DNA of 64,000 nt, taken from the NCBI GenBank assembly GCA_034231615.1, contig CM067298.1:53286883-53350882 (forward strand), in the 5' to 3' direction. Below, piece by piece: positions 22,005 to 34,027 of this stretch. The notes under the pieces were generated by a model. It made no database searches. It saw nothing but the letters and a program-made list of their open reading frames with translations, and was not told the DNA's origin. This stretch comes from Meghimatium bilineatum. Its lineage: Eukaryota > Mollusca > Gastropoda > Stylommatophora > Philomycidae. Positions within the stretch are counted from its first letter, which is position 1; every line of letters starts with the position of its first letter. A program made the position numbers and the translations under genes.

Positions 22005-22130
22005 TTATATTCCGGTGTTTACACATGCACTTTGAGCGGCTGTTTGGTTTATATTCCGGTGATTACACATGCACTTTGAGCGGCTGTTTGGTTTATATTC
22101 CGGTTTCTACACATGCACTTTGAGCTGCTA
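22005..22130. repeat. 44-bp tandem repeat, about 2.8 units
   Basis: The unit contains TTTATATTCCGGTG, then CACATGCACTTTGAGC, then GGCTGTTTGG. It repeats three times with few changes, immediately beyond the right edge of the duplication. Confidence 0.85.
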
Positions 22131-22731
22131 TTTGCACCAACGTTCTATCCTCGTTCTTGCACTATGTTTTTATACAAACTGGATACAATAACAAATTTCA
22201 CCCACTGCTGTTCTAACCACCATGCTACCAGAGCCTTAGCTACTCAACTATACTGTTATAACTGTGATATTCAGGCACTCACATTCCGAACTGAAAAAAA
22301 CCCACTATTACAACGTCTACGTTCCTTTGATAACAATAGTCAAGAAATATACAGTAATCCAGCTAAAACCAGAACTTTATTTTATATATATATATTCTTT
22401 TCAGATGAAGAATTTATTGCACACAATTTTTCATATGAAATAAACTTGTATTGCACTAATGTAGCTGTGCTGTACCGTTTATAGTTATTTGAAATCACGC
22501 AATGGTTTTTTCTAAATGTCCATTTTAAATACAGTATTACGTTTTTATAAGATACGTGTACACAAAACTGAAACATAATATGACATATTGTAATTATATT
22601 AAAATATTGTCCTGCCTTTTAGTAATTATTTAAACTATAATTTGTAAACGTGTAATTATATAATTAAGTTGTCCATGATAATTAACCTGGCATTCTCCTG
22701 ATATAAAGTATGTTGATGATACGGTAATTAT

Positions 22732-23765
22732 TTACACGATGTATTCCAGTAATGTAGCATATTTCGTTTCGTCAGGTCCATAGTTGGCGTTTAGTGTGAC
22801 TTTGACATCTTTCCCTCTGTGTTTGCTGAGGGCTACAGTACCCTCCCAATTTTCTCCCTTCTTTGTAAGATGGAACCATTCCCCGGCAGCGACTACAGAA
22901 ACAGCTTTAGCATTAGGGACAAAAACTTTGAAATCAACCTTGGCGAGACTTGTTTTGGAGTTCAACACCAGAGGTGAGTAAAGATAGCATCCATCCTTCC
23001 ATTGTGCGTATTGCTTGGGAAATGGAAATGCGGGTCTAAGGGCGTCAATGACTTGAATGAGATAATTATATACGTTTGGTAGGGATCTACTCTCGTCTGA
23101 TGCCTCCAGTGCGAAGATTTGAAATTTATAGAATCCAGCCTCTGGGAACATCAACACAAATGCAAGCACACCATCCTTGGTCTGTGTGAACACGTATTGA
23201 CTAACGTCCTTGTCGCCATTACTATTGAGCAGATTTGTTGTTACCTGCAGAGGATAAATCAAGGTAAACATAAAGTAAACATAAAGTAAACATAAAGTAA
23301 ACATAAAGTAAACATAAAGTAAACATAGTCTATTGAATTATCTATAATCAAAGAATAGTCTTATATGGATCTAACAGTGATTGCATGTATGTCAACGCAA
23401 TCTCGCAATTATTTATCAAATATATATATATATATAATCATCTACATCAGAAATCTATTCATCATTAGAACTACCACCACTACCACCATTATCATCATTA
23501 TCATTATTGTCGTCATCATGATCGTTATATTGTCATCACAATTAATTACAATAATCGTCACGATGATAATCACGATAACAACCATCACTATTAATATGAC
23601 AACTACAGTTATCATCTTCACCATAATCATATTCACTAGAATCATCATCATCTTCACCATCATCAACATTATCATCATCATCATCATTATTTTCATCATT
23701 ATCATCATCATCATTATTTTCATCATTATCATCATCATCATTATTTTCACCATTATCATCATATT

Positions 23766-23800
<35 letters not shown>

Positions 23801-24292
23801 TTTCACTATCATCGTCACCACCACCACCACCATCATCATCTTCTTTATAAGCATCATTATCATCATCATAATCACCGCCTGCATCACCACCACCATCATC
23901 ATTATACAAGTCATTTCTCGTACATAACGCAGTTCTCATCACCGCCTGCAGGAACAGTTTTCTGATCAAGAAATGTTATCAAACTAGCAACATTATCACG
24001 TTGTACCGAGTTATGTGAACCACTAAAATAACAAACCAATATTTTGACGCATTCTTCCTGCAAAGATATCACCTGCAGCAATAACCATATGTTCTTGCTG
24101 GTGGTAAGTAAAGAAAAGATGATTATTGCATCTTACCTTGATTGGTTTTGGCGCTTTAAATTTTATCTCCAGTTCACTGTTCTGCTCCACAGCAAATTCC
24201 GGACTGTCATGGGTCAATGTTTGAAGGCGGAGATCACCAAACTTAGGTTGACTGCCCAAATAGCCAGGTGGAAGATCAGGACGTGCGGCCAT
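22732..24292 (-). CDS. KY/hillarin-like protein 1 (two exons)
   Basis: Exon 1 is 24292-24137, from ATG at 24292 to donor AAG|GTAAGA. Exon 2 is 23244-22732, after acceptor CCTCTGCAG and ending in TAA. The 892-base intron is phase 0 and the product is 222 aa. Recognised words are LPPGYLGSQPKFGDL (residues 7-21), FYKFQIFA (91-98), LPNVYNYL (107-114), FPKQYAQWKDGCYLY (127-141), WEGTVAL (185-191) and the LNANYG-ETKYATLLEY end. They match the C-terminal region of hillarin and kyphoscoliosis peptidase, cytoskeleton-associated muscle and neuronal proteins. The transglutaminase-like Cys-His-Asp core is absent, so this is a stand-alone domain protein and peptidase activity is not expected. The start is supported because paralogue 2 begins at the same aligned position with MA. 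Upstream exons cannot be excluded. An AATAAA-type signal lies at about 22380 in reverse. Confidence 0.88.
23268..23330. repeat. 11-bp tandem repeat beside the exon 2 acceptor
   Basis: AAACATAAAGT is repeated five to six times in the intron of KY-like gene 1, ending about 25 bases from the splice acceptor. On the sense (minus) strand it reads ACTTTATGTTT, so it adds to the pyrimidine-rich stretch before the exon. Confidence 0.9.
23455..23915. repeat. (ATC)n-like trinucleotide tract in KY-1 intron
   Basis: About 460 bases of degenerate ATC/ACC repeats occupy half of the intron. Both strands stay open by composition alone, giving an Ile/Thr-rich frame on plus (23365-23850) and an Asp/Met-rich frame on minus (23442-23969). 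Neither is a gene. Confidence 0.92.
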
Positions 24293-24309
24293 GATTCTAT
24301 GTAATATTG

Positions 24310-25080
24310 TGCCAGAAAGAGATAGAAATGGGTCGGCGAAGACGGGAAACTAAGGCAAAATGGTGGTTAGAATCTTCTAATTTGCGTGCCAGCACTAAAA
24401 CAGAATCCCGCAAGGTAGAAACTAATATTGCTCACACATTTATACGCCATGCCAGCAACGCTGTTTGTGCACGTGAGATAGTTATACCTTAACCAATTGG
24501 AAGACGTGCGCACAAACCGAAATCTCCAGAAAAGTTGCGAATACGGGAGACAGGTTAAATTTGTTGTCTAGCATATGAGTGTATGTGTGTCTTGTATATG
24601 TGTGTCATTGTAAATGTGTGTGTATGTGTACGATTTTTAAAAAAATAGTGTATCTATGAGATATGTTTGAGAATGTAAAGATTTCAGATATATAATAACT
24701 GTGGCAGTATGTCAGTATGTGCTGTGTGGATTATCAAACCAAACATGTCTGTCCTGAGTTGTAGATTGAAATTACCTTTAACTAGCTTTTACTAATGAGA
24801 TACAATACAATTATTGTAAATTTGAAAGGAAAATATAATGGAAATATAGAGGTAATAATTTTTGTAAGGAGTTAGTAGCTAAAATATTTGCTATCTTCGT
24901 TAGTGTAGTCTCCAATTCAACCACAGAATAAGTGACTTCAGATTTCAAGTTTCACCCTTCGAGTGTGGTATGTAAAAATAGAGAAAAACAATCCCGATGT
25001 TCGCATAGCCACCATGAAATGGCTCGTGCTTTTGAAAGTCAAGTAATGTTCCTTCACAACTGAATGAATACCTGTTGAAT
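24310..25080. other. Upstream of KY-1; no gene seen
   Basis: Contains a short TG-rich patch at 24580-24635. No TATA box or promoter can be named with confidence. The small plus frames at 24044-24304 and 24307-24492 are shadows or chance. Confidence 0.4.
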
Positions 25081-25084
25081 ACAA

Positions 25085-25680
25085 CACTTGTTAAACGGTG
25101 TTTGTTTAACCAGTGACTTGAGTGCTGACATGAAGCTAATAGGTTATCCAGTGACTCAATGATGTGGGTGCTGACATGAAGCTACTAGGTTATCCAGTAC
25201 TCAGTGACTTGGGTGCTGACATGAAGCTAATAGGTTAACCAGTGACCTGAGTGCTGACATGAAGCTAATAGGTTAACCAGTGATTTGGGTGCTGACATGA
25301 AGCTAATAGGTTATCCAGTGACTCAGATACTTGAGTGCTGACATGAAGCTAATAGGTTATCCAGTGACTAAGTGACTTGACTGCTGATATGAAGCTAATA
25401 GGTTATCCAGTGACTCAGTGAATTGAGTGCTGACATGAAGCTAATAGGTTATCCAGTGACTCAGTGACTTGGGTGCTGACATGAAGCTAATTGGTTATCC
25501 AGTGACTCAGTGAGTTGATTGGTGACATGAAGCTAATATGTTAACCAGTGACTTGGGTGCTGACATGACGCAAATAGGTTAACCAGTGACATGAGTGCTG
25601 ACATGAAGCTAGTAGGTTAACCAGTGACTTGGGTGCTGACATGAAATTAATAGTTTCTGATCAACCACTGACTAGTCAGC
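25085..25680. repeat. 38/46-bp minisatellite, about 14 units
   Basis: The unit is GTGCTGACATGAAGCTAATA, then GGTTATCCAGTGACT, then CAGTGACTTGG. Two unit lengths alternate irregularly, 46 bases with the extra ACTCAGTG and about 38 without it. Confidence 0.93.
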
Positions 25681-25801
25681 TGAGCATTCATGGGTAAACT
25701 ATGCACTATGACGCTGATCAAGCTGGTAGACAAGAAGGAGGGTTGGGGATTAAGCCTTCGTTCCACCCTTAGGAAGTTGGAACACAACATTTAGTACTAG
25801 T

Positions 25802-26028
25802 CATTCATTCATTCATTATTTTTCCTTTACCGCCGAAGTTAGCGCATAGGGCAGTCGTCAGATCAATTCTGTCTGTTGAAAGCTATTCTGTGCAGCTCTT
25901 GAATAGTATGAATATTGTTTGTTTTAATTTCTCTAAATATTATTCTTCTGAGTGATTCCTTTGGTCTACCCATGGCTCTTCTGTCTATTGGTATCCATGC
26001 AAGAAATTGAAGGTGTATTCTGTTATTG
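25802..26028 (-). mobile_element. Short 5'-truncated LINE with 11-bp target-site duplication
   Basis: TTAGTACTAGT occurs at 25791-25801 and again at 26029-26039. The 227-base insert ends, on the minus strand, in an (AATG)n tail. It encodes FLAWIPIDRRAMGRPKESLRR, which is the basic C-terminal motif of LINE polyproteins, followed by HRIAFNRQN and a stop. Only the last part of the element was copied. Confidence 0.88.
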
Positions 26029-26660
26029 TTAGTACTAGTAAGCAGACCAAAATTGAAATATACCTCCTATTTGTAAAAATCCCTATCCCCTCCCCCCAAC
26101 ATCACAAGAATTTACGAAAACAGATATTGCTAGTGGAAAGTAAACTTCCCATCTTCTCTTACCGAAGCCATATTTACTGATACAGATCCTGATTTATAAC
26201 TCAACTTAAATCATTACACATTCTAATAACGTGTACAAGTAATTTCCTTCTAGTTTTTTTTACAGAAAATTAATCGTGATTTCTATCTGATATCTTAACA
26301 CGTTTCTTGTTAAATATTGCGTCTGGAAAATCAATAACACGTGGGAGTAAAATCGATAACACATCGCACCGTAGTAAAACTATGATTTGAAAAATTAAAA
26401 CACGGCCTGATGAAGTTTACGAATCACTAATCACACCAAGGAAAAAACATACAAAATCAACGTTTCTCCCAAAATGTTTGAAAATAAGAATAAAAAACAA
26501 CAAAATAAGCAGAAGATGGTACTACATATTAACACGTTTTTACGCAATTTATAAAGGCAGGCGAATGCTTGATGCAAATGAATGATACATAGTAAAACAA
26601 AAACAGAAGTAATGAAGACGAGATCAAACGAACGGACAAACAGACATAACTCTTAAAAAA

Positions 26661-26854
26661 TTGCTAGCGTATCCTATTCAGGACTTAGCCATCACCACAT
26701 ACTTATTTGCCTGTAGTGATTTTCTAGGCAATATAAATACGTTTAGTAGTTTGTCATTGCTTTCTGAACGTTCTGTGTGCACAAATGGCTGTGGTAGGAT
26801 TCGAACCCAATACCTTTGCCGTCACTGTCACGCTGTGTACCACCCCGCCACATG
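26661..26854 (-). mobile_element. tRNA-derived SINE, copy 2
   Basis: In reverse it has an A-box-like TGGCGGGGTGG and a canonical B box GGTTCGAATCC. The same body as the copy at 51014-51217 follows (GTTCAGAAAGCAATG, CGTATTTATATTGCCTAGAA, AATAGGATACGC). Target-site duplications were not found. A third copy is at 38879-39058. Confidence 0.8.
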
Positions 26855-27367
26855 TTTCTTGGTAGGAAAAAAAACCATTTGGTAGATATACTGGTTCTCA
26901 GACACATACCGAGTCCGGTCATCTGAGCAGCACGATTTGAAACCCAGATGGTCTGAACCACCAAAGTGCGTAACAAAATGATTCCCATACCTAAGATAAA
27001 TATTTTGCGGTTCTGGAGCCTCTTTCCAGTTTTAATTTGTGGTGTAGGTCACGACACACAGTTTTGTTTGTACCAGATGGTGGGGACGAAACATAGACAG
27101 TCAAAGTGTCTCGGTTTTCGAGATAAAATATATGAAACCACTAACTCTATGACTTATATAGTTTTGTGCATTTGTTGCAGGTTGTTTTTTATTGCTTACG
27201 ACCAATTAGATGTGAAACATGATTAAGCCGCGAGGCACATTTTTCAAAAACTTTAATGAGTGCAAGCTTTTATGCTAACTGATTGAACATGTAAATATTT
27301 GAGAGTTTTCGTTTCTTCTTTGTTTAGTTTTTATGTTGTTTACCTGTTATTGTTTTGTTTGTGACGT

Positions 27368-27505
27368 TCGTTCTCAAATGTCCACCGTATCTATTTTGTA
27401 ACAGGGTCCGTCTCGATTTAACAAGATTCAGCCCAGAGAACGGAAATGCGTCGTGCCATCGTTTTATTTGTGGCAATAAATCAACATAACTGACTTCCGC
27501 GGCAT
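27368..27505 (-). mobile_element. T-type SINE copy
   Basis: Diverged relative of the T elements, with GTTCGTTCTCAAATG, CAGAGAACGGAAATGCG and TTTTATTTGTGGCAATAA recognisable in reverse orientation. No target-site duplication found. Confidence 0.6.
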
Positions 27506-28194
27506 TTTAGAGTTATTAATTAGTTATTTATTAGCAACAAAAATTGTGTGCACATAGGTCAGTCACAGGTAGTATTTTCTGTCTAAATATTGTTAAAATA
27601 TAACGTTTGTCAAATTAGTGAAAATGTAAAGCGTTTTATGATTAGGACTGAAGGATTGTATAGGTCGTGGTAATAAAGGTAACTTTACTACGACTTATCA
27701 AGAATGAATTTGTACACATTATCTATTGTTTGTTGTTTGAGAACCATAGAAAATGAGGGCGATTGGCTCTTGCATGCTTTGTGTAGTAGTTTTTCTGAGC
27801 TTTCTTTCATACCCAGGAGACTTCAGCTTTCGGCTTAGTGCAATACCTAGTGAAGGAGCAAAACCATTCCAGTCTGTACTGTGATTTTTATACGTTACGT
27901 AGAATTGAGACCGGAGTTCTAATCTTCATGACTGTGCATCGACAAGGGAAATAACTGAGTATATTACAACTATTTTCTAAGAATAAAGTGATTGCAGCCA
28001 TTTGCATTTGTCTCGTAATCAAATTTAATTGCTTTTGGATGTCTGTTAAAGTGACGCATTTCCCCATAGTAAACAATGTAAACTAGATTAATCTGTTCTA
28101 GATCCAAAAATTACACATTTAGTAACAATTTATTTTGACACTTTCCGTCACCCTTAATTATTTAATCATGGATGTCTGTATCTTCCATATTTAC

Positions 28195-28525
28195 ACTTAG
28201 ACTTCAACTCCAGCTCCATGACTACACACAGACTTTATACCAAGTTCCGCAACTACCACTAGACTTCATCCTCAGCTCGATAACTACACCTGGACTTCAT
28301 CCCCAGTTCCACGACTACACAAGGACCTCATTCCCAGCTCCAAGACTATACCTGGACTTCATCCCCAGCTCGACGGCTACACCTGGACTTCATCCCCAGC
28401 TTCAAGACTACACACGGACCTCATTCCCAGCTCCAAGACTATACCTGGACTTCATCCCCAGCTCCACGATTACACTTGGACTTCATCCCCAGCTCCACAA
28501 CTACTCCTAGACTTCATCTGCAGCT
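28195..28525. repeat. 31-bp minisatellite, about 11 units
   Basis: The unit is near ACTACACCTGGACTTCATCC then CCAGCTCCACG, measured as 31 bases between successive ACTTCATC words. It keeps a frame open at 28172-28510, which is a by-product of the repeat. Confidence 0.93.
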
Positions 28526-28529
28526 TTAC

Positions 28530-29590
28530 GATACAAGGAACTGCTAACATCGCCAGTACCTCATAATTAAACAATTTGCAGTAGCCAATTGAGAGGCGTC
28601 GCAAGTGGGATTATCATGTTAAGATCTGGAACCAGAACCGTTTGAGAAATCACAATTTAAAGAGCAAAATAATGACCTAATCTTGGTTGGAAAAAAATCA
28701 TCTGCAACGATGAAAAAATACAAAATAAAAGAATAAACGATCTTGTAAATGAATACAGGAAAGATAACTCCCTAGATGCGGAGATATCCTTAAGGATACG
28801 ATGTGGGATTGCGGCTTTTTGCTGAGATCTTCTTCTTCTTCTTAGTTTCACAGGGAAGCTAAACTTCGGCTTTATACTGATAACATTACTAAAAATATGA
28901 CTTCTCACAACAAATATGGAAGAATAATAGTACTCTTCATACATTTCAGCGGAGCTATGGGGGGCTTTAGTTACATTTCCTCCCCCAGAAGAATCAGACC
29001 GGAATGTGACTATTATAGCTATAACGGGATACGCACAATAATTAAACTAGGATATGCGATTCTATATGAAAGTCTTGTTATGAAAAACGCAATAATAACG
29101 GCGTTTATTCCGTGTGTATAATACCAGCTGCAACGAATTATTCATCACCATATACAGGGACAGTATGAAAGAAGTTTTGTAATATATATTGAAAGTATGA
29201 TCTACAGGGTGTCTATAAAGTCGCCAGGTACTCAATTCGTTGATGATGACACTACATCACATGATTTGTGGGTATTTAGTGCTGGTCGTGTGACGCATTT
29301 GACGCAATAACATTTAGTTTAGTTTTTAAATCTACTACTCGTGGCAATCGCATTTAGGAAAAGTGGTTTGTAGCACAATAAATGTACTTCTTAGTCAGCG
29401 AATACAAGTTAACTCTGCAGGTAACAGTAATCTGCTGAGTCAAGCAGTTACCTTGGTAATACACATTTAGTTACGTCATAAAGAGCACATATATGTTTTT
29501 TTTTTCAATTTCAGTGCACAACAACTTTACAGACGCTATGTATATGCGGATAATATTTATGTACAATAAACAAAACAACAATATAGGATA
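28530..29590. other. No supported gene
   Basis: Contains a CTTCTTCTT run at about 28832 and, at 29210, an ACAGGGTGTCTATAAAGTC word of the kind often seen at DNA-transposon ends. No partner end was located. Frames at 28657-28944 and 28897-29121 are unrecognised. Confidence 0.35.
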
Positions 29591-29599
29591 ATTTATTTG

Positions 29600-32400
29600 G
29601 GTAACATAACAGAATAACTTACGGTTTGTTGGTTGGTTGCTGATCCAGCGGTCAATGGGCTCATGACCATTGGCCGCAATGACATTGAGTGATATAAGCA
29701 TGTGTTTGTGAGCTGTTTTTTTCTTCCATATAAGGTGTTCAATTTATCTGGCCCTGGAGGGAGAAGCATTTTCCTGATGTCATCCAGCGCTGGACAGTCA
29801 AAACGGTGGTGGTCAACAGTTTCATAGGAATGAATGCACAGTCGGCTACCTGGAGTGTGTTGTGGTTGTATTCTGTTCAGGTGATTGTTAAGCTGTACAT
29901 GTGTACGCAGTCGGAATATGATACTCTGGTCTTTCCTTCCCAGGAGTTTAATGTTGTCTTTAGGATTTGGGCTGGCCAATATTTATATATTTCCCTCCCA
30001 GTATTTCACATGGCCGATCTGTTAATCAAATTCACTTTGTTCACAGATTTCAACATAATTTGAACTGTGTGCATAGTTGTTTGTGTATATGTTTGTTTTT
30101 GTTGTGATCCCTTCTTTGCTAGTCTGTCTGCCTTGTCATTGCCAGGTGTATTTGAGTGGTAAGGAATCCACTGCCTAACAATGTTTACTTCATAAGATGC
30201 AAACATCTGGTTGGCATGGTAATATATTTCAACTAGCTCATGCTTACAATTTCCATCACATTCTAGTGCTTGAAGAGCGGACATAGAGTCTGTAGAAATC
30301 ACAATGTTTTGTACTTTTGAAGGAAAGGCATCAAATATGGTCTTCAGGTGGTACAAGGCAGCTTATGGTGCTGTTATTTCGGCTTTATAGTTAGAAAATA
30401 TTTCCCCATAGGTATAAAAAAACTCCTCAGATGTTTTGTCTGGATATTCTATAAAGACACCATAACCTGCTTTGATGGTGGCTTTGAAAACAAACCAATC
30501 CGTATAGACATGAATCTATTGTTCTTGGTAGGTGTCTTCCTAAATATCAAGAAAACAGAAGTAATGGTTATTTCAAAGAAAGAAAATAACACACCTTGCA
30601 AGATCATAGTGAATGATATAGTATTGAAACAGGTCCACCAATTCAAATATCTAGGTACAATTATAACAGCAGATGGAAGAAGTTCAACAGAAATAAGATG
30701 CAGAATAGGACAGGCAAAAACAACATTCAGAAAAATGAAAAATATACTGTGTAATATGACCTTGTCATTAGAGGTGAGAAAGAGAGTTCTGCAGTGCTAT
30801 ATAACCCCTATACTAACATATGGGTGCGAGTCTTGGACAATAAACAAACTGGAAAGTGGGAGATTGGAGGCAACGGAGATGTGGTTCTACAGAAGAATGC
30901 TGAGAATACCATGGACTGCCAGAAAAACTAATGTAGAGGTGTTAAAAGAGTTAAATGCGAAACGGACCTTAATCAACAATATAAGAAAAAGGCAATCTTC
31001 TTTTTTTGGCCACTTCATGAGACAGGCAGGTTTAGAGAACATAATTACAACAGGCAAGATTGAAGGCACCAGAGACAGAGGGCGACAACGTGAGAAAATA
31101 TTAGACAGTTTGACAACCTGGCACGGCAAAGAAACAACAACGACTTTGATACATAATACTGTGGACAGAGAGCTGTGGAGAGCCATGACCGCCTACGCCA
31201 CCCGGCATGGCACCTGATGATGATGAGGTGTCTAGTGTTTTCTGTGTTGCTTTGATAAGACTTACTGGGTCGGAACATTTCATTGCATTATCTTTTAATA
31301 AGTGTCTTGATTTCCAGTAATTAAAATCCTGCTTGTGGTGGTAAACATTTATCTACTCTTTGCAGTTCTTGTCTTGAAGGTGATAGCTGTCTTTTATTTC
31401 ATTGACATGGCTGAGGACTGTCTTTTGTTTTATTCTGTGGTTCAATTGCTAGTTTTCTACAAGTTCTTTAGTTGGGTTGTCTTTGTTCATTCTTTTACTT
31501 CTTTCATAACCCTCCATTGCTGCGATATCTCTCTGTATCTCAATGGGTTCTACATTTGTATGTATTTCACATGCAGCATTAGTGTAGATCTCATTACTCC
31601 ACTAATAAGGCGTAGGTAATTGTTCTTCGCTCTGTCTAGATATTCTACATTTATCTTGGAACATGTTGTCAGGAGTGCATTTTTGTATTCTAAATCAGTA
31701 TGTACCGGTATGTAACCAAGATATAGTCCTCTGAGGGTATCCTTCTCTGATCCCCAAGTTGTGCGACTGAATTTTTTCTGTAATTGTAACCGTATAAGTG
31801 CTTTAATTTTTACAGTTTCTACATGCTTCATGAGGGTGAACTGCCGATCAAACGTGATTCAAATATATGTGAGATGTTCTTCTCTTGGCAATTTCTGTGT
31901 ATCCAACAATAGACTGATATTTTCTTGTAATACGTCATGCATTTTATGTGTCAACCTATATAGTTCGTCTTCTGTGCAACTATCTTTTCTGAAGCCAGCC
32001 TGTTAATGTCAGAGGATATTTGTGCTCTCGAGGAACCAGTAATGTCGTACGTTAACCATTATTTCTGCCAAATTCCCAAGACAAGATGTTAAGGATATGG
32101 TGCGGTAGCTTTTGGGTACACCTGGAGGTTTGTTACTTTTCAGGATGGGAAAGATGTGAATATTTCTCCAGGATTTAGGCAGTCTTCCGTTTCTCAAGAT
32201 CATATTTATTAGTTTAAGTAGTACCTCTTTCCCTGATGTGCCCATGTGTGTTAACATTTCATTATAAATTGTATATGGTCCAGGAGACTTTCTTGGATTT
32301 AGTTTCTTCAGCCCTTGCTGGAGTTCCTGCATATTGCATTCATCTTCAAATATGGATAAGCTAGTAGTTGGACTTTTTCTTGCTTCTTAAGTAGATACAG
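29600..32400 (-). pseudogene. I-clade-like LINE with RNase H, copy 1, broken
   Basis: Read on the minus strand the order is as follows. An RT N-terminal part at 32332-32009 has LKKLNPRKSPGP and YRTISLTSCLGNLAEIM. The RT catalytic core is lost by deletion. A connecting region follows at 31831-31550 (FSRTTWGSEKDTLRGLYLGY). An RNase H part at 30356-30006 has VISTDSMSALQALE and WIPYHSNTPGNDKADRLAK. The C-terminus at 29979-29700 has IFRLRTHVQLNNHLNRI with spaced Cys/His. RNase H after RT is characteristic of I-like LINEs. The element is dead: deletion, stops, and a second LINE inserted at 30538-31225. A sister copy is at 55440-57425. Confidence 0.85.
30538..31225 (+). mobile_element. 5'-truncated RTE-like LINE nested in the I-like LINE
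   Basis: The insert is flanked by AGGTGTCT at 30530-30537 and 31226-31233 and ends in a (TGA)n tail. It encodes the LINE C-terminal region: IKKTEVMVISKKENN, HQFKYLGTIITADGR, YGCESWTINKLESGR, RMLRIPWTARKTNVEV, FFGHFMRQAG and the end AYATRHGT. A longer open frame starting at 30348 joins host LINE sequence to the insert and is a chimera, not a protein. The sister I-like copy at about 56340-56400 lacks the insert. Same family as 36400-36823 and 34990-36062. Confidence 0.9.
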
Positions 32401-32573
32401 ACACTTCCTGTCAGTCTCGGGCAGTTTTCCTACTCTGTTCACACTGACAAGAAAGTAGTAAAATGTTCTGCCTTTTCTGATCTGTGGTGAGTGTTCTGTT
32501 TCCGTCTATCATAAGTTTATCGTTTGTTCTTCTTCTTTTCCTAGACAAATTATCGATCAGCGTCCAAGCCTTT

Positions 32574-33125
32574 TTACCAATGGTTCAACGGTTAGTCAAC
32601 GTATCGTATGTGTGGTAACATGGTACAATGGTTGGTCAATGTATATAATGTGTGGTAACGTTATTAAATCGTTGATCATTGTATCGAATGTGTAATGCCT
32701 TAGTTCAATGGTTATTCAATGTATCTAATGTGTGGTAACTTGGTGGAATGGTTTGTCAATGTATCCAATGTGTGGTAATTTGATTCAATGGTTGGTCAAT
32801 ATATCTAATTTGTGGTAACATGATTCAATGATTGGTCAATGCATCTATTTTTTGGCAACTTTATTCAATGATTGGCCAAAGTATCTAATACGTGGTAACT
32901 TGATTCAATGGTCGGTCAATATATCTACGAGTAATGTGTGGTACCTATGTCCAATGGCTGGCCAATATATCCAATGTGTGGTAACTTGAGTCAATGGTTG
33001 GTCAATGCGTGTAATGGGCGGTAAATTAATTCTATAGTTGATCAATGTGTGGTCATTTGAGCTAATGGTTGGTCAATGTTTCTATTATGCGATAACTGTA
33101 ATCAATAGTTGATATATTATTCAAT
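32574..33125. repeat. 40-bp minisatellite, about 13.5 units
   Basis: The unit is close to CAATGGTTGGTCAATGTATC then TAATGTGTGGTAACTTGATT, with units often 10-20% diverged. One or two more degenerate units lie apart at 33722-33800. Confidence 0.9.
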
Positions 33126-33342
33126 ATGGTAATAATTAATATTTATTTACAATTTTTCTCCTGTGTAATTATGGGGCCTGCACCTCTAGTTCAGGATGCA
33201 AAGAATATAGCCTGTTTCTGTCTTTTTCTAGGCATATCGTAAGAAGAAACTAAGGATATTTGGGTGATAATATGACAACATGTCATGTCTGAATAAATTA
33301 TTATGACCGCATGTCTTATTTTTATATTTTATTTCTGTCTTG

Positions 33343-33700
33343 TTCACCCGCTGCCTTACGGGTTAGCACAGGCGTTCCTTAGACTAGAGTAAACTGCTAC
33401 AGAAAATACAGAAGGGAGGTCCTATGTAAGTCGGGGGCTTATTAAACTATCTTCTGTCATTTCCTGTAGTTCTGGTTGTTTCAAAGCGCATTAGCGTTGT
33501 CATTCCTTTGAAACTAATCAACAGAGCGGAGAAGGGGTTTACTATATGTGGACAATGCACTTTCTTAATAAATCCGTCCCAGAGAAGCACCCATGTGTGA
33601 AACATAGGTACTATGCATCTAGAAATTTAATTTGAGTGTCTCTTAGTTTATTTGAAATTTTACGCTGGTCTACTTTCTTGACCAAAGTAAAGAAACAAGA
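33343..33700 (+). repeat. Interspersed repeat family W, copy 1
   Basis: Shares GGGTTAGCAC, CTACAGAAA, TTCCTGTAGTTCTG, AACAACAGAG-like and CACTTTCTTAATAAA words in the same order with 54680-55310. No coding content or termini could be defined, so the class is unknown. Confidence 0.6.
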
Positions 33701-34027
33701 ATGACATCACCATTGCGAAATGACTTCATTCAAATATTGGTCATTACATCTAATGGTGATAACTTTACGAACGGGCTGGTAAATGTATTTAATACATGAA
33801 CCATTTTCATTTTATCTTTAGATTCTGTGAAAGGAACTATCACAAGTAAACAAATACAAAACACATAATTGTTAGTTGATTCATGGTTTCATTTAATCAT
33901 ATTCATTTTATACACTGAAGCCAAGGATATACAATATTCTTTCCTTTTTTGTAATACAAAGTTTAAAATATCATTAGAATTAATTCTGAAAGTATTTGTT
34001 ATAATAGCAGATGTAAAGAATGCGAAA

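Noticed and set aside
23365..23969. 161- and 175-codon frames rich in Ile/Thr or Asp/Met
   Set aside because: Pure products of the (ATC)n tract in the KY-1 intron.
30348..31217. A 289-codon protein
   Set aside because: The first 63 codons are antisense I-like LINE sequence and the rest is an inserted LINE; the target-site duplication at 30530-30537 marks the artificial junction.
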